This document shows, one piece after another, positions 8,827-16,816 of a stretch of DNA of 41,737 nt; positions within the stretch are counted from its first letter, which is position 1, and each line of letters starts with the position of its first letter. Below the pieces are notes generated by a model, which was not told where the DNA came from, made no database searches, and worked only from the letters and a program-made list of their open reading frames with translations. Source of the DNA: JAURNZ01 sp036337715 (GTDB taxonomy: Bacteria; Pseudomonadota; Gammaproteobacteria; Comchoanobacterales; Comchoanobacteraceae); contig JAYZDS010000002.1 of the NCBI GenBank assembly GCA_036337715.1, positions 1 through 41,737 of the forward strand, in the 5' to 3' direction. A program made the position numbers and the translations under genes.

Positions 8827-9151
8827 ATGCTGCCTCTCTGCTTTAAATAATTGATAATAAAATATTATACTAAAGTAATCATTCATTAATATAATAAATC
8901 AAAGTTGATTTTTCAATGAATATTCAATGTGAATGTTTTCTGTACCAAAGCAGCAAATAAAATATGAATATAAGAAAATATTTTCAAGATATCTATGTCT
9001 TTGATGTTTCACGTGGAACAATGAGAAACATCGTGGATTGGCCTGATAAAACCTTGCTTTTCTTTAGCACTTTTGTCCATCTGTATATCATCTAAAAACT
9101 TTTAATTAGCGGTGATTTATGTTATTTATTGATTAATAGGAGTCAAATATT
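8827..9151. other. Intergenic region holding parS and the leader of the downstream gene
   Basis: 325 bp without a gene. It holds the 5' leader of the minus-strand gene, the parS-like site (9005-9020), a surrounding inverted repeat GATGTTTC (9003-9010) and GAAACATC (9025-9032), and an AGGAG at 9138-9142 that serves the gene at 9152. Promoters could not be assigned reliably because the DNA is very AT-rich. Confidence 0.6.
9005..9020. promoter_or_regulatory. parS: parS-like ParB-binding site
   Basis: TGTTTCACGTGGAACA is a 16-bp near-palindrome. It combines the two half-sites accepted by chromosomal ParB proteins (TGTTTCAC and GTGGAACA) and differs by one base from the classical parS TGTTTCACGTGAAACA. 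I noticed no other CACGTG-centred site in the window. Chromosomal parS sites usually lie near oriC, so this places the segment, by inference, in the origin-proximal domain. Confidence 0.8.
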
Positions 9152-9577
9152 ATGAATAATTTCACAGCCTTTCTTTTAGGTGCACTACTAGCAATTATTA
9201 TTGTTGCGTACGTTTTTTTTGGATCAGAAAGTAAAACAAACGTAGTTGAAACCCCTCCTGCTGAAGCAGCCGCAAGTACAGTAGCTACGCCATCCAGTGT
9301 TGATGAATCTCAAAGTCAAGCAGATGCCCCAACGGTTCAAGACCAAGCATCCGAGACACAACCTGAGGAAGTAACTAAGACAGATACGGCGCCTGCAGCT
9401 GAAGCCCCTGCCTCTGATGCGCAAGAAGCGCCTGCACCTGAAACTCAAAAACAAGAAACATCTCCTGCACCGACTGCAGATAACACTCAAACACCTGCAC
9501 CTAGCTCTGAGGCAAGTGTGCCTGCCGCACCAGAAGATAATTCAGCAGCACAGCCAAAAACTGAAGCATCAAATTAA
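9152..9577 (+). CDS. N-anchored Ala/Pro/Glu-rich low-complexity protein
   Basis: 141 residues. A hydrophobic segment at about 5-24 ('FLLGALLAIIIVAYVFFG') acts as a signal anchor. About 115 residues of low complexity follow, rich in Ala, Pro, Glu, Gln, Ser and Thr, with recurring 'APA' and 'PAPE' blocks and no cysteine. It is probably an inner-membrane protein with an unstructured periplasmic domain, such as a spacer or TonB-like linker, but no TonB, SPOR or LysM domain is visible. ATG 9152 has AGGAG at 9-nt spacing. A hairpin terminator follows closely. The coding DNA is visibly richer in G and C than its surroundings. Function unknown. Confidence 0.75.
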   Translation: MNNFTAFLLGALLAIIIVAYVFFGSESKTNVVETPPAEAAASTVATPSSVDESQSQADAPTVQDQASETQPEEVTKTDTAPAAEAPASDAQEAPAPETQKQETSPAPTADNTQTPAPSSEASVPAAPEDNSAAQPKTEASN

Positions 9578-9594
9578 TTTAGTTATTCAAAAGG

Positions 9595-9622
9595 AAAAAG
9601 CGCTCACTTAGGGGGGCTTTTT
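9595..9622. terminator. Bidirectional terminator between convergent genes
   Basis: AAAAAGC (9595-9601) pairs with GCTTTTT (9616-9622), with partly paired inner bases and a short loop. A-runs and T-runs on both sides suit termination from either strand. It sits exactly between the convergent genes at 9152-9577 and 9623-10984. Confidence 0.6.
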
Positions 9623-10984
9623 CTATGCTGCAAGAAAAATAATTATTATTAATAATGAACTTACGATATATGTGTCTTTGTACATGGTAGTACCATCTAT
9701 ATTTTGTGATCGCTGATTAAAACAACAATGCCAAAATTTGTATTGCCAGTAAAGTAATAAGGGTATGCATAAAAAAAGATAATTTGGTTGAGCATAACTC
9801 GTTTCATGAATGAAATGTCTCAAGAAATCAGCGAACATCATAACCCCTATGCCTGAGATGCTAATTCCTATTGAAGAGAGTAGAGATACATTGGATGAGT
9901 TATCTGTTTGTTGCATAGCTTGACTATCATCCTTTTTGAGAGAGGTTAGTTGTTTTGCACAGGCTAGCCCTAAACATGAAAATAATATAGACAAAGTAAG
10001 TTCAGGTGAGCATATGCCTGCAATCAAGGTACAACCAATTTCAACACGAATGGCGTAGAAACTCGCTAATAAAAAGACATCTAAAATAATATTATTTTTA
10101 CCCAACAAGCTGAAACATAGTGCTGCAATAAAATAAGTGATTAAAAAAGATTTGGTTTCATTCGGTAAAAAACTCATTAAACATAAATTAATCACCAATA
10201 TTAACGAGGCTATTTGTAATGCTTGAGGGATATCTATTAAGCCAGTTACAAAAGGTTTTTTTTGGCCTTGATTTAGATTAATGGCATCATCACATATATA
10301 CCCGACAGACGCAAAAAGACACAAGCAAATCGTTGCTAGCAAAGCTAGCAGAAAAAGAGATGAATCAAGCGCCTTATATTGAAATAACATGGGAAGCCAA
10401 ATCAGTAGATTTTTTGGCCAATGATCGATACGTAATAGTTTTGCCCAATCTTTTAATGTTGCTTGGGGGCGGTTGAAGATATATTTAAAAGTGCCTTTAA
10501 AAGGTGGTTTCTTATTTTTACAAACAATGCCACTTTCTGATGCTTCGGCCCAAACAACGAGGTCTTTTTTGTGATCCCCAATATATATAAATGATGAGAA
10601 ATGATTTTTTAAACAGGATGCTTTTTTTTCACCAATTAGGTTGTTTTGTTTATCACTTGCGAGTACCCCATCAAAAATGGGTAAATGTAATGCAATACGA
10701 TTTGCAATAAACTGGTTTGCACCCGTCACCAGCCATATGGCATGACCTTGTTCTTTTTTTTGCACTAACCATGAGACTAAATTTTGGTTATAGGGCAGAT
10801 TTTCAATATCTAAATTACCATGACATGTGATAAAGTGTTTTGCTTCTGCAGAGCCATTGAAAAAGAAAATATAAATTACATACAAAGCAAGCATGGGGCT
10901 TTTCTTTAGAACTTTCAGCCATAACAGAAACATTGAATCTGAAAATATCAATGTATTATCTAAATCAACACATATTGGTTTCAT
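9623..10984 (-). CDS. HAD phosphatase-UbiA prenyltransferase fusion, degenerate UbiA motif
   Basis: About 453 residues. The N-terminal HAD-like domain has motif I 'VDLDNTL' and a motif IV 'GDHKKD'. A UbiA-type membrane domain follows, with 'LRIDHWPKNLLIW' as its entry helix. It is a paralogue of the fusion at 36595, but the prenyl-diphosphate/Mg-binding motif N-D-x-x-D-x-x-x-D is reduced here to 'CDDAINLNQ', and the second motif YSxxLK reads 'FSLLGK'. The prenyl or phosphoribosyl transfer site is therefore probably dead or changed while the phosphatase looks intact. ATG 10984 is chosen because the HAD domain starts there, as in the paralogue. An upstream TTG at 11020 with AGGA about 9 nt before it is an alternative, adding 12 residues. 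Confidence 0.75.
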   Translation of the reverse strand: MKPICVDLDNTLIFSDSMFLLWLKVLKKSPMLALYVIYIFFFNGSAEAKHFITCHGNLDIENLPYNQNLVSWLVQKKEQGHAIWLVTGANQFIANRIALHLPIFDGVLASDKQNNLIGEKKASCLKNHFSSFIYIGDHKKDLVVWAEASESGIVCKNKKPPFKGTFKYIFNRPQATLKDWAKLLRIDHWPKNLLIWLPMLFQYKALDSSLFLLALLATICLCLFASVGYICDDAINLNQGQKKPFVTGLIDIPQALQIASLILVINLCLMSFLPNETKSFLITYFIAALCFSLLGKNNIILDVFLLASFYAIRVEIGCTLIAGICSPELTLSILFSCLGLACAKQLTSLKKDDSQAMQQTDNSSNVSLLSSIGISISGIGVMMFADFLRHFIHETSYAQPNYLFLCIPLLLYWQYKFWHCCFNQRSQNIDGTTMYKDTYIVSSLLIIIIFLAA

Positions 10985-11072
10985 AATTATCAGTTTATAT
11001 GAGGTTTTTTTTTCAAACAAGAAAATTCATCCTGTATTAATTGAGACTCACTGGTTATGATGGTAATAAATA

Positions 11073-11078
11073 TATAAT
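11073..11078 (+). promoter_or_regulatory. Possible -10 element for the small gene at 11086
   Basis: A perfect TATAAT lies 7 bp upstream of ATG 11086, which would make a leaderless or nearly leaderless transcript. The -35 region is poor. A second candidate, TTGAGA at 11041-11046 with TGG-TAATAA at 11061-11069, overlaps the region. Both are weak in such AT-rich DNA. Confidence 0.3.
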
Positions 11079-11085
11079 TATACTG

Positions 11086-11337
11086 ATGGTTTTTTCTTCA
11101 AACACATACACATTTTATTGCTTATTGGTATCACAATCTCCTTGGTTAGGTGTCAGGCGATTAGAAGATTTGAGATTGTTACGTTACAGTCCACTTAGAT
11201 CATCAGCCATCTCTTCACAAAAAGTCAGCAGTGAAGCGCAATTACATGAAAATGAATATATTAGAGACTTAAGTGCACTTCCAGTCTTTAAGACGGAGGC
11301 TAAACGAAAAAGGCGACCGTCTTTTATTATGGAATAA
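11086..11337 (+). CDS. Small hypothetical protein
   Basis: 83 residues from ATG 11086; the frame is open back to a TTG at 11041, which overlaps a possible -35 box. The protein starts moderately hydrophobic and ends basic ('KTEAKRKRRPSF'). There is no ribosome-binding site and no recognised domain. It fills the gap between two minus-strand genes, and its stop lies 1 bp from the 3' end of the thiolase. A plus-strand hairpin terminator overlaps its last codons, which supports a plus-strand transcript but not necessarily a protein. It could equally be a non-coding RNA. Confidence 0.35.
   Translation: MVFSSNTYTFYCLLVSQSPWLGVRRLEDLRLLRYSPLRSSAISSQKVSSEAQLHENEYIRDLSALPVFKTEAKRKRRPSFIME
11290..11323 (+). 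terminator. Hairpin terminator on the plus strand
   Basis: AAGACGG (11290-11296) pairs perfectly with CCGTCTT (11317-11323) across a 20-nt loop, followed by TTATTAT. It would end a plus-strand transcript coming from 11073-11086, just before the 3' end of the convergent thiolase gene. Confidence 0.45.
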
Positions 11338-11338
11338 T

Positions 11339-12520
11339 TTAAATGATTTCAAATAAACCTGCTGCACCCATTCCGCCACCGATACACATTGAGACAACAG
11401 CATATTTTGCACCTCGACGCTTGCCCTCAATTAAGATATGACCTGATAATCTAGACCCAGTCATACCATATGGGTGTCCAATGGCAATACTGCCTCCGTT
11501 TACATTGAGTTTTTTGGGATCAATATTGAGTTTCTTTTGGCAGTAAATCACCTGGACAGCAAAAGCCTCATTGATCTCCCATAAGTCGATATCATCAACG
11601 CTTAGCCCATGTTGCTTTAAAAGTTTTGGAATAGCAAAGACAGGTCCGATACCCATTTCGTCTGGTTCACAACCCGCAACAGCTAAACCTTTAAATATAC
11701 CAAGTGGATTTAAGTTGTTTTTTTCTGAAAAAGTACTTGAAGTTAACAGACATACCGATGCACCGTCACTCATTTGACAGGCATTACCTGCGGTGATGAA
11801 GTTTTTTTCTCCTCTAACAGGAGTGAGGCTGCTTAGAGCCTCAATGGTTGTTTCAGGTCGGTTGCATTCATCTTTATCAAGGGTCACTTCAAGCATTTTA
11901 ATGTTATTTGTTTCATCGTCTTTTACACCCATTTTGGTCGTAAACGGAATAATCTCATCATCAAATGCACCATTCTTTTGTGCTAGGGCAGTTCGTTTTT
12001 GACTTTCTAGTGCATAATCATCTTGCTCTTGTCTTGTAATATGATAGCGTTTAGCCACAATATCAGCTGTGTCTATCATCGGCATCCATAGTCCTGGATA
12101 AGTGCTGGCTAATGGTGGATAAATGAAGTGATTTTGATTGAGTTGATACTGTACTAATGATAACGATTCAACACCCCCACCCATGGCAATATCTATGCCA
12201 TCGACCATGATTCTAGATGCTGCTGTTGCAATGGCCTGTAAGCCAGAGGCACAATATCTATTAACTGTCATTCCTGGAACGGTTACTGGACATTTTGCAG
12301 CAATTGCTGCATTTCTAGCAATGTTATGTCCTGTAGCACCTTCAGGTAATCCACAGCCAAGTATCACATCCTCAATTTTTTCACAGGGGATGTTTGCTCT
12401 TTGGATAGCCGCTTCAATACACGCAGCACTCATCGGAATACCATGAGTTGCATTAAATGCTCCTTTAAAACTTTTAGCTAATCCCGTCCTTGCAGTGGAT
12501 ACTATGACAGCTTCTTTCAT
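11339..12520 (-). CDS. Thiolase (acetyl-CoA acyltransferase)
   Basis: 393 residues, normal for the family. It catalyses the thiolytic last step of beta-oxidation (3-ketoacyl-CoA + CoA to acyl-CoA + acetyl-CoA) or, in reverse, acetoacetyl-CoA synthesis. The nucleophilic cysteine is C90 ('NRYCASGLQ'), the catalytic histidine is H349 ('GHPYGMTG') and the second cysteine is C379 ('SMCIGGGMG'). It is divergent from a FadB-like gene, so the two form a fatty-acid oxidation pair, although they are not co-transcribed as in fadBA. The shared promoter region at 12555-12600 probably controls both. Choosing between a FadA type and a biosynthetic acetoacetyl-CoA thiolase is not possible from the sequence; the partner favours FadA. 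Confidence 0.92.
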   Translation of the reverse strand: MKEAVIVSTARTGLAKSFKGAFNATHGIPMSAACIEAAIQRANIPCEKIEDVILGCGLPEGATGHNIARNAAIAAKCPVTVPGMTVNRYCASGLQAIATAASRIMVDGIDIAMGGGVESLSLVQYQLNQNHFIYPPLASTYPGLWMPMIDTADIVAKRYHITRQEQDDYALESQKRTALAQKNGAFDDEIIPFTTKMGVKDDETNNIKMLEVTLDKDECNRPETTIEALSSLTPVRGEKNFITAGNACQMSDGASVCLLTSSTFSEKNNLNPLGIFKGLAVAGCEPDEMGIGPVFAIPKLLKQHGLSVDDIDLWEINEAFAVQVIYCQKKLNIDPKKLNVNGGSIAIGHPYGMTGSRLSGHILIEGKRRGAKYAVVSMCIGGGMGAAGLFEII

Positions 12521-12554
12521 AATGACGCTCCTTGTTTACAAATCATTTGTTGCA

Positions 12555-12600
12555 ATTATAGACCATGAATTCAGCGAGGCGACAAATTTATGTCTATAAT
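12555..12600. promoter_or_regulatory. Mirror-image divergent promoters of the fatty-acid oxidation genes
   Basis: A perfect 9-bp inverted repeat, ATTATAGAC (12555-12563) and GTCTATAAT (12592-12600), is separated by 28 bp. Each arm contains a consensus -10 TATAAT pointing outward, toward the thiolase on the minus strand and the FadB-like gene on the plus strand. The -35 boxes are poor, so an activator bound in the middle is plausible. A palindrome TGAATTCA (12566-12573) lies between the arms. No FadR-type operator was recognised. Confidence 0.55.
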
Positions 12601-12629
12601 ATGACTAAGTGAATGAAAAGGAATACATC

Positions 12630-14735
12630 ATGGCTAACAATCAAACAAATTTAATCATTAAAGAAAACATAGCAGTGATTGAAATGTGTCGGCCACCAGT
12701 TAATGCACTTGGTGAGCAATTAAGAAATGAAATTAAAGCCCATATCGATTTATGTGAAAAAAATCCAAATATTAAGGCAATTGTTCTTGCCTCAGGTGAA
12801 GCAATATTCTCAGGGGGTGCTGATATCAGTGAATTTAAAACTGGTTTCAAAGGTGAATCCTTAGCCAGCATACAGGCATCATTAGAGCAATCTAAAAAAA
12901 TCACAGTTGCATTAATAAATAAACAAGCGTTGGGTGGTGCAGCTGAAATTGCTGTTTCATGTCACTACAGAGTTTGCGATGAACAAGCAAAAATTGGTTT
13001 TCCCGAAGTGACACTTGGCTTAATCCCTGGTGCAGGGGGAACGCAACGATTACCGAGATTGGTGTCCTTTGAAGCATCTTTAGAAATGATGTTAACGGGT
13101 AAGCCAGTTTCTGCTAAGAAAGCTTTACAGATTGGTTTAGTTGACCATATTGTTGATAGCCAATCACTTAGAGAGGGTGGGTTGAGCTATGTTCAATCAT
13201 TGATTGATGATAAAGCACCGTTGCGACCAACATGTGATAATCCAGTGAAATTAGATGGAGAAGATAGCAAGAATTGGTTTGATTTAGCAACACCTTGGAT
13301 AAAGCATACAGCAAAAAGAGTTGGGCCAACTGCGCCCCAAGCATGTTTTGAGTCATTGGAAAATGCGCTTAATACATCTTTTGAAATAGGCTTAAAAGAA
13401 GAGCAAGCACTTTTCTTTAAGGTTGTGCTTAGTCACGAATCACAAGCATTGCAATATGCTTTTTTTGCACAAAGAAATGCAACTAAGCAAGTAGAAACCA
13501 TAGATAAGAAAAGTTTGAGATTGCCAACAAAAGTTGGCGTTGTTGGTGCTGGACTGATGGGTGGTGGTATCGCTATGGTAATGGCAAATGCAGGGGTGGA
13601 TGTTCTGATCACCGATATGAGTCAACCAAATCTTGATAAAGGCCTTGAAAAAATAAAAGAAAACTACTTAATGTCTGTAAAACATGGCAAATTAAGTCAA
13701 GCAGAAATGGATGCTTGTCTCGAGCGCATCAAAGGGTCAATTGATATGTCTAACTTAAAGGCTTGCGACTTAGTCATCGAGGCAGTATTTGAAGACATGG
13801 CCCTAAAAAAACAAGTTTTTTCTAGTCTGAATGAAATATGCCCAAAAGATACTATTCTGGCCACAAATACTTCAGCTTTAAATGTAAATGAAATTGCTAG
13901 CACAGTTTTTAATCCGGAGAGAGTGTTAGGCCTACATTTTTTCTCACCGGCTCAAGTTACCAAATTACTTGAAGTTGTACGTGCTGAAAAAACATCAGAT
14001 ATTGTTTTAGAAAAAATGTTATTATTTGCAAAAAAAATTAAAAAAACGCCAGTTGTTGTTGGTGTTTGCCCAGGATTTGTTGGTAACAGATTAATGTTTA
14101 AATATCTAAAACAGGCAAATGATATGATTATGTCAGGGACATCACCTGCCAAAGTTGATCAAGTGATAAAATCTTTTGGTTTCCCAATGGGGCCTTTTTT
14201 GATGTGCGACATGGTTGGACTTGACCTTGGATGGACAATGCATGATAAACCAAAAGAGCCTAGAGACATCCTTTGTCATGAAGGTCGTCTTGGGCAAAAA
14301 GTAAAAGCTGGATTTTATGATTATCCAGAAGGCATACGTAAGCCTGTTCCAAGTCCTGAGGTTGATGCAATGATGAAATCCTTTGCGCATTCTCTAGGGG
14401 TTTCCCAAGAAAAGTTAACTGATCAGGAAATTCTTGAGAGATGTCTATTTTCTCTTATCAATGAGGGTTTTAAAGTGCTTGAGGAAGGGGTTGTTTCAAG
14501 GCCGAGTGATATTGATGTGATTTACTTGTTCGGTTATGGGTTTCCGCCTTTTAAAGGTGGCCCAATGTATTTTGCAGAGCAATTTGGACTTCATAAAGTG
14601 CTAGAAACCATTGAAGCTTTCCATGTACGCTATGGTGATTTTTGGCTACCAGCACCTTTGCTTAAGAGAATGGTTCAAGAAAATAAAAAACTAAAAGACT
14701 GGTCAATAGAAGATAAGATGATGAAGAATGTCTGA
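12630..14735 (+). CDS. Bifunctional enoyl-CoA hydratase/3-hydroxyacyl-CoA dehydrogenase (FadB/FadJ-like)
   Basis: 701 residues. The N-terminal crotonase domain (about 1-190) carries the oxyanion-hole loop 'FSGGADISEF' and the two catalytic glutamates in 'GGAAEIAVSC' and 'FPEVTLGLIPGAGG'. The NAD-binding 3-hydroxyacyl-CoA dehydrogenase domain begins near 295 ('VGVVGAGLMGGGIAM') and has the 'HFFSPA' motif and the 'GFVGNRL' hinge; a C-terminal helical domain follows. It performs the hydration and oxidation steps of beta-oxidation, passing 3-ketoacyl-CoA to the thiolase encoded divergently. ATG 12630 is preferred because AAGGAA at 12618-12623 is well spaced; GTG 12609 would add seven residues. 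The length is slightly below E. coli FadB (729) and FadJ (714). Its last 8 nt overlap the next gene. Confidence 0.92.
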   Translation: MANNQTNLIIKENIAVIEMCRPPVNALGEQLRNEIKAHIDLCEKNPNIKAIVLASGEAIFSGGADISEFKTGFKGESLASIQASLEQSKKITVALINKQALGGAAEIAVSCHYRVCDEQAKIGFPEVTLGLIPGAGGTQRLPRLVSFEASLEMMLTGKPVSAKKALQIGLVDHIVDSQSLREGGLSYVQSLIDDKAPLRPTCDNPVKLDGEDSKNWFDLATPWIKHTAKRVGPTAPQACFESLENALNTSFEIGLKEEQALFFKVVLSHESQALQYAFFAQRNATKQVETIDKKSLRLPTKVGVVGAGLMGGGIAMVMANAGVDVLITDMSQPNLDKGLEKIKENYLMSVKHGKLSQAEMDACLERIKGSIDMSNLKACDLVIEAVFEDMALKKQVFSSLNEICPKDTILATNTSALNVNEIASTVFNPERVLGLHFFSPAQVTKLLEVVRAEKTSDIVLEKMLLFAKKIKKTPVVVGVCPGFVGNRLMFKYLKQANDMIMSGTSPAKVDQVIKSFGFPMGPFLMCDMVGLDLGWTMHDKPKEPRDILCHEGRLGQKVKAGFYDYPEGIRKPVPSPEVDAMMKSFAHSLGVSQEKLTDQEILERCLFSLINEGFKVLEEGVVSRPSDIDVIYLFGYGFPPFKGGPMYFAEQFGLHKVLETIEAFHVRYGDFWLPAPLLKRMVQENKKLKDWSIEDKMMKNV

Positions 14736-15510
14736 AACACTTCCCTTAATATTTCTAAATATCCACGTACTTACAGGTTATATCTGTCTAATTGTTGGGG
14801 TATGTATCATGTTTTTAAAAAAAGGCAATGCGCTCCATAAAACACTGGGGCGTTTTTATGTTGTTTCCGGATTAATACTCGTTTTTACTGCATTTGCTGC
14901 TATTGCTGACCTTGCTTTAAATAAAGAATATATTGATTTCAATGATGATTTCGTTAATGTGTATTCGTTCCAAAAGTCCTCATATGCATTAACCCATTTT
15001 ATATACTTTAGTGAAGAGTATTTTGCGTTGATAGTTATTAATGTATTTACACTATATTTAATCACAACTGGTTGGTTTATATTGCAAATAAATCGCGCAA
15101 ATGACTTAGCAAAAAAAATCATTCAAGGACTATCGTTTGTCACAATTACATTTTTGATTTTTGCAGTCATAATGCTTTATATCTCTTTAACACATGACGT
15201 TACAGCGGTGGATAAAAAAGCGAATGTGAATTTGATTTTAACCTCATTATTATTTTTATTGCCATTCTGTTATCACCCTTTGCTAGATGCATATCGATTG
15301 GGTCTTAAGCGTAAAATGCTTAACCGTCAGGACAGCATCATATCACATTTTTCTAGAATGAATTTAGCTTTTGGGGCTATTTTATCAGCTTTTTTGTTAA
15401 GGTGGACAGATAATCAGATTTCTTTTTTTCATTGGATTCCCATCGTGTTAGTTTTAGCCATCATGTTATTTTTTAGGCTTCGATTTCCCCTCTGGAAAAA
15501 GTTAAAATAA
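14728..15510 (+). CDS. DUF2306-like multi-pass membrane protein (copy A)
   Basis: 260 residues and six or seven hydrophobic helices. The N-terminal pattern H-x-x-x-G-Y ('HVLTGYICL'), K-K-G and 'HKTLGRFYV' fits DUF2306-type membrane proteins, where spaced histidines suggest cofactor or metal binding; function is not established. It overlaps the FadB-like gene by 8 nt and is probably translationally coupled to it. It has a close paralogue at 16809 with the same length, the same H/G/K-G/H-K motif and the same C-terminal 'SHFSRM-LAFG' signature. Confidence 0.8.
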   Translation: MSETLPLIFLNIHVLTGYICLIVGVCIMFLKKGNALHKTLGRFYVVSGLILVFTAFAAIADLALNKEYIDFNDDFVNVYSFQKSSYALTHFIYFSEEYFALIVINVFTLYLITTGWFILQINRANDLAKKIIQGLSFVTITFLIFAVIMLYISLTHDVTAVDKKANVNLILTSLLFLLPFCYHPLLDAYRLGLKRKMLNRQDSIISHFSRMNLAFGAILSAFLLRWTDNQISFFHWIPIVLVLAIMLFFRLRFPLWKKLK

Positions 15511-15650
15511 TCTCATTTTAAATCTCTTGAACTTTATTTATGGTTATGCTACTTTTTGAAAGCTGGCTAATATTGATAAATTTAAATAAAAAATTTTAAT
15601 TTCGTATAAGCTTTCATCATGTTTAAATTTTAATTAAAATCAGGAATTTT

Positions 15651-16538
15651 ATGCTTACAAACACTAATCAACAAAAGGTAGTCGAAAAAATTTATAATAT
15701 ATTTAAAGTATCTGTTGAGTTTAATGCTGCCAACAACATTGTTTTAACACAAGATATATTGTTAAAATCAAACTTTGCAGCTGATCGATACAAAGAAAAA
15801 AATATACAAATTCTCAAACATGAATCCATTTTTTTGCTTATTTTATTAAAAAGGCCAAGTGCTTTTCAAGCAATACACATGCTAAATCCTACAGATTTAT
15901 TTTATTCTGAGCGATTTTTAGATGTCTTATTTATGCTTAATACTGAATGCAAGAAATCAGTTTTGTTGTATTTAATGTCCATAGATGTAGATAGTTTGAG
16001 TCATGCAGTTGAAAATTATCAATCATTTGAATCACTCGATGATGCAGATAAAAAGCTATATAAAAAATGTATGAAGTTTAGTCAGGCTCAAACCAATCTG
16101 TTAAAGAGTAATCCAGATAGTCCTGTTTCAGTTCCAGCTTCGCCACAAGCCCAAAAAAATAGGTGTAAAACGGAAGAGGATTGGAAAAAAATTCAAATGG
16201 CAAGTGATGCCTTGAAAAACTCTTTAGAAAGTATTGAAAAAAGTAAGGCGCCTGAACGTTTCAATGATGATCTTGTCGTTAAAATGCCTCCGACAAACAT
16301 CGGGAACGAAAGTTTGTTCAATAAAAATAATAATTATATCAAAAGTTTCGGTGGCGTAGTTGTATTTGGAATTGGCGCAGTGTTAGTTTTTTATGCAGCT
16401 AAGGTTCAAGCAAAAGATGAAGATTTTCAGCCTAATGCTAATTTAATTTTGAAATTTTTTGATATATTCAAAAACTATACTTTTGCAAAGCAAGAGAATG
16501 ATCAAAAACTCCCAATTTCTGCCTGGGATATGATATAG
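15651..16538 (+). CDS. Divergent member of the membrane-anchored family (copy 4)
   Basis: 295 residues. It shares with the genes at 4495, 5619 and 7981 a helix near residue 61 ('HESIFLLILL') and a second near 106 ('KKSVLLYLMSID'). The middle is different: a polar, Pro/Ser-containing stretch (about 155-180), then a possible coiled region. The hydrophobic segment ('VVVFGIGAVLVFYAA', about 239-256) is followed by a tail of about 40 residues, longer than in its relatives. ATG 15651 has CAGGA at 5-nt spacing. It sits between two DUF2306-like paralogues, as if inserted into a duplicated block. Membership in the family is moderate; function unknown. Confidence 0.65.
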   Translation: MLTNTNQQKVVEKIYNIFKVSVEFNAANNIVLTQDILLKSNFAADRYKEKNIQILKHESIFLLILLKRPSAFQAIHMLNPTDLFYSERFLDVLFMLNTECKKSVLLYLMSIDVDSLSHAVENYQSFESLDDADKKLYKKCMKFSQAQTNLLKSNPDSPVSVPASPQAQKNRCKTEEDWKKIQMASDALKNSLESIEKSKAPERFNDDLVVKMPPTNIGNESLFNKNNNYIKSFGGVVVFGIGAVLVFYAAKVQAKDEDFQPNANLILKFFDIFKNYTFAKQENDQKLPISAWDMI

Positions 16539-16681
16539 ATATGTTCATAGGTCAATAATTAAATAAACATTTAATATGCTCGATCAGTTTTAACGACTTT
16601 GATTTTTGAAATAGAATATAGTAGTTGCGTATTTAAGGTTTTGATGTAGTATATAATTATCTGTAAATAAATGTAGTATTG

Positions 16682-16816
16682 ATGAAAGTAATTGATAATA
16701 GGGCTTGCAACTCAGTGAATTTAACTGTTATTGGCACTGGTTATGTAAGTTTTGTTTTCGATAATATTAAACATAAAAATTGTACAAAAGAGTGGGAAGT
16801 AACCAAAAATGTCTGA
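16682..16816 (+). pseudogene. Stub of a second UDP-glucose dehydrogenase gene
   Basis: From ATG 16682 the frame reads 13 codons and then 'NLTVIGTGYV', identical to the real ugd at 17845 and at exactly the same codon distance from the start. After about residue 25 the similarity stops, and the frame ends at 16816, inside the next gene. A TATAAT at 16652-16657 may be its old promoter. It is best read as the 5' remnant of a duplicated ugd. The conserved 13-codon leader also supports ATG 17809 as the true ugd start. Confidence 0.7.

Noticed and set aside
9224..9490. Antisense reading frame rich in Arg and Cys opposite the Ala/Pro-rich gene
   Set aside because: It is the mirror of biased codon use in the plus-strand gene; it has no ribosome-binding site and an implausible composition.
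11571..12446. Several plus-strand frames opposite the thiolase gene
   Set aside because: They are shadows of a well-conserved coding gene and show no start signals.
16539..16681. Searched for a tRNA or mobile-element end explaining the duplication
   Set aside because: No cloverleaf, inverted terminal repeat or target-site duplication was found.
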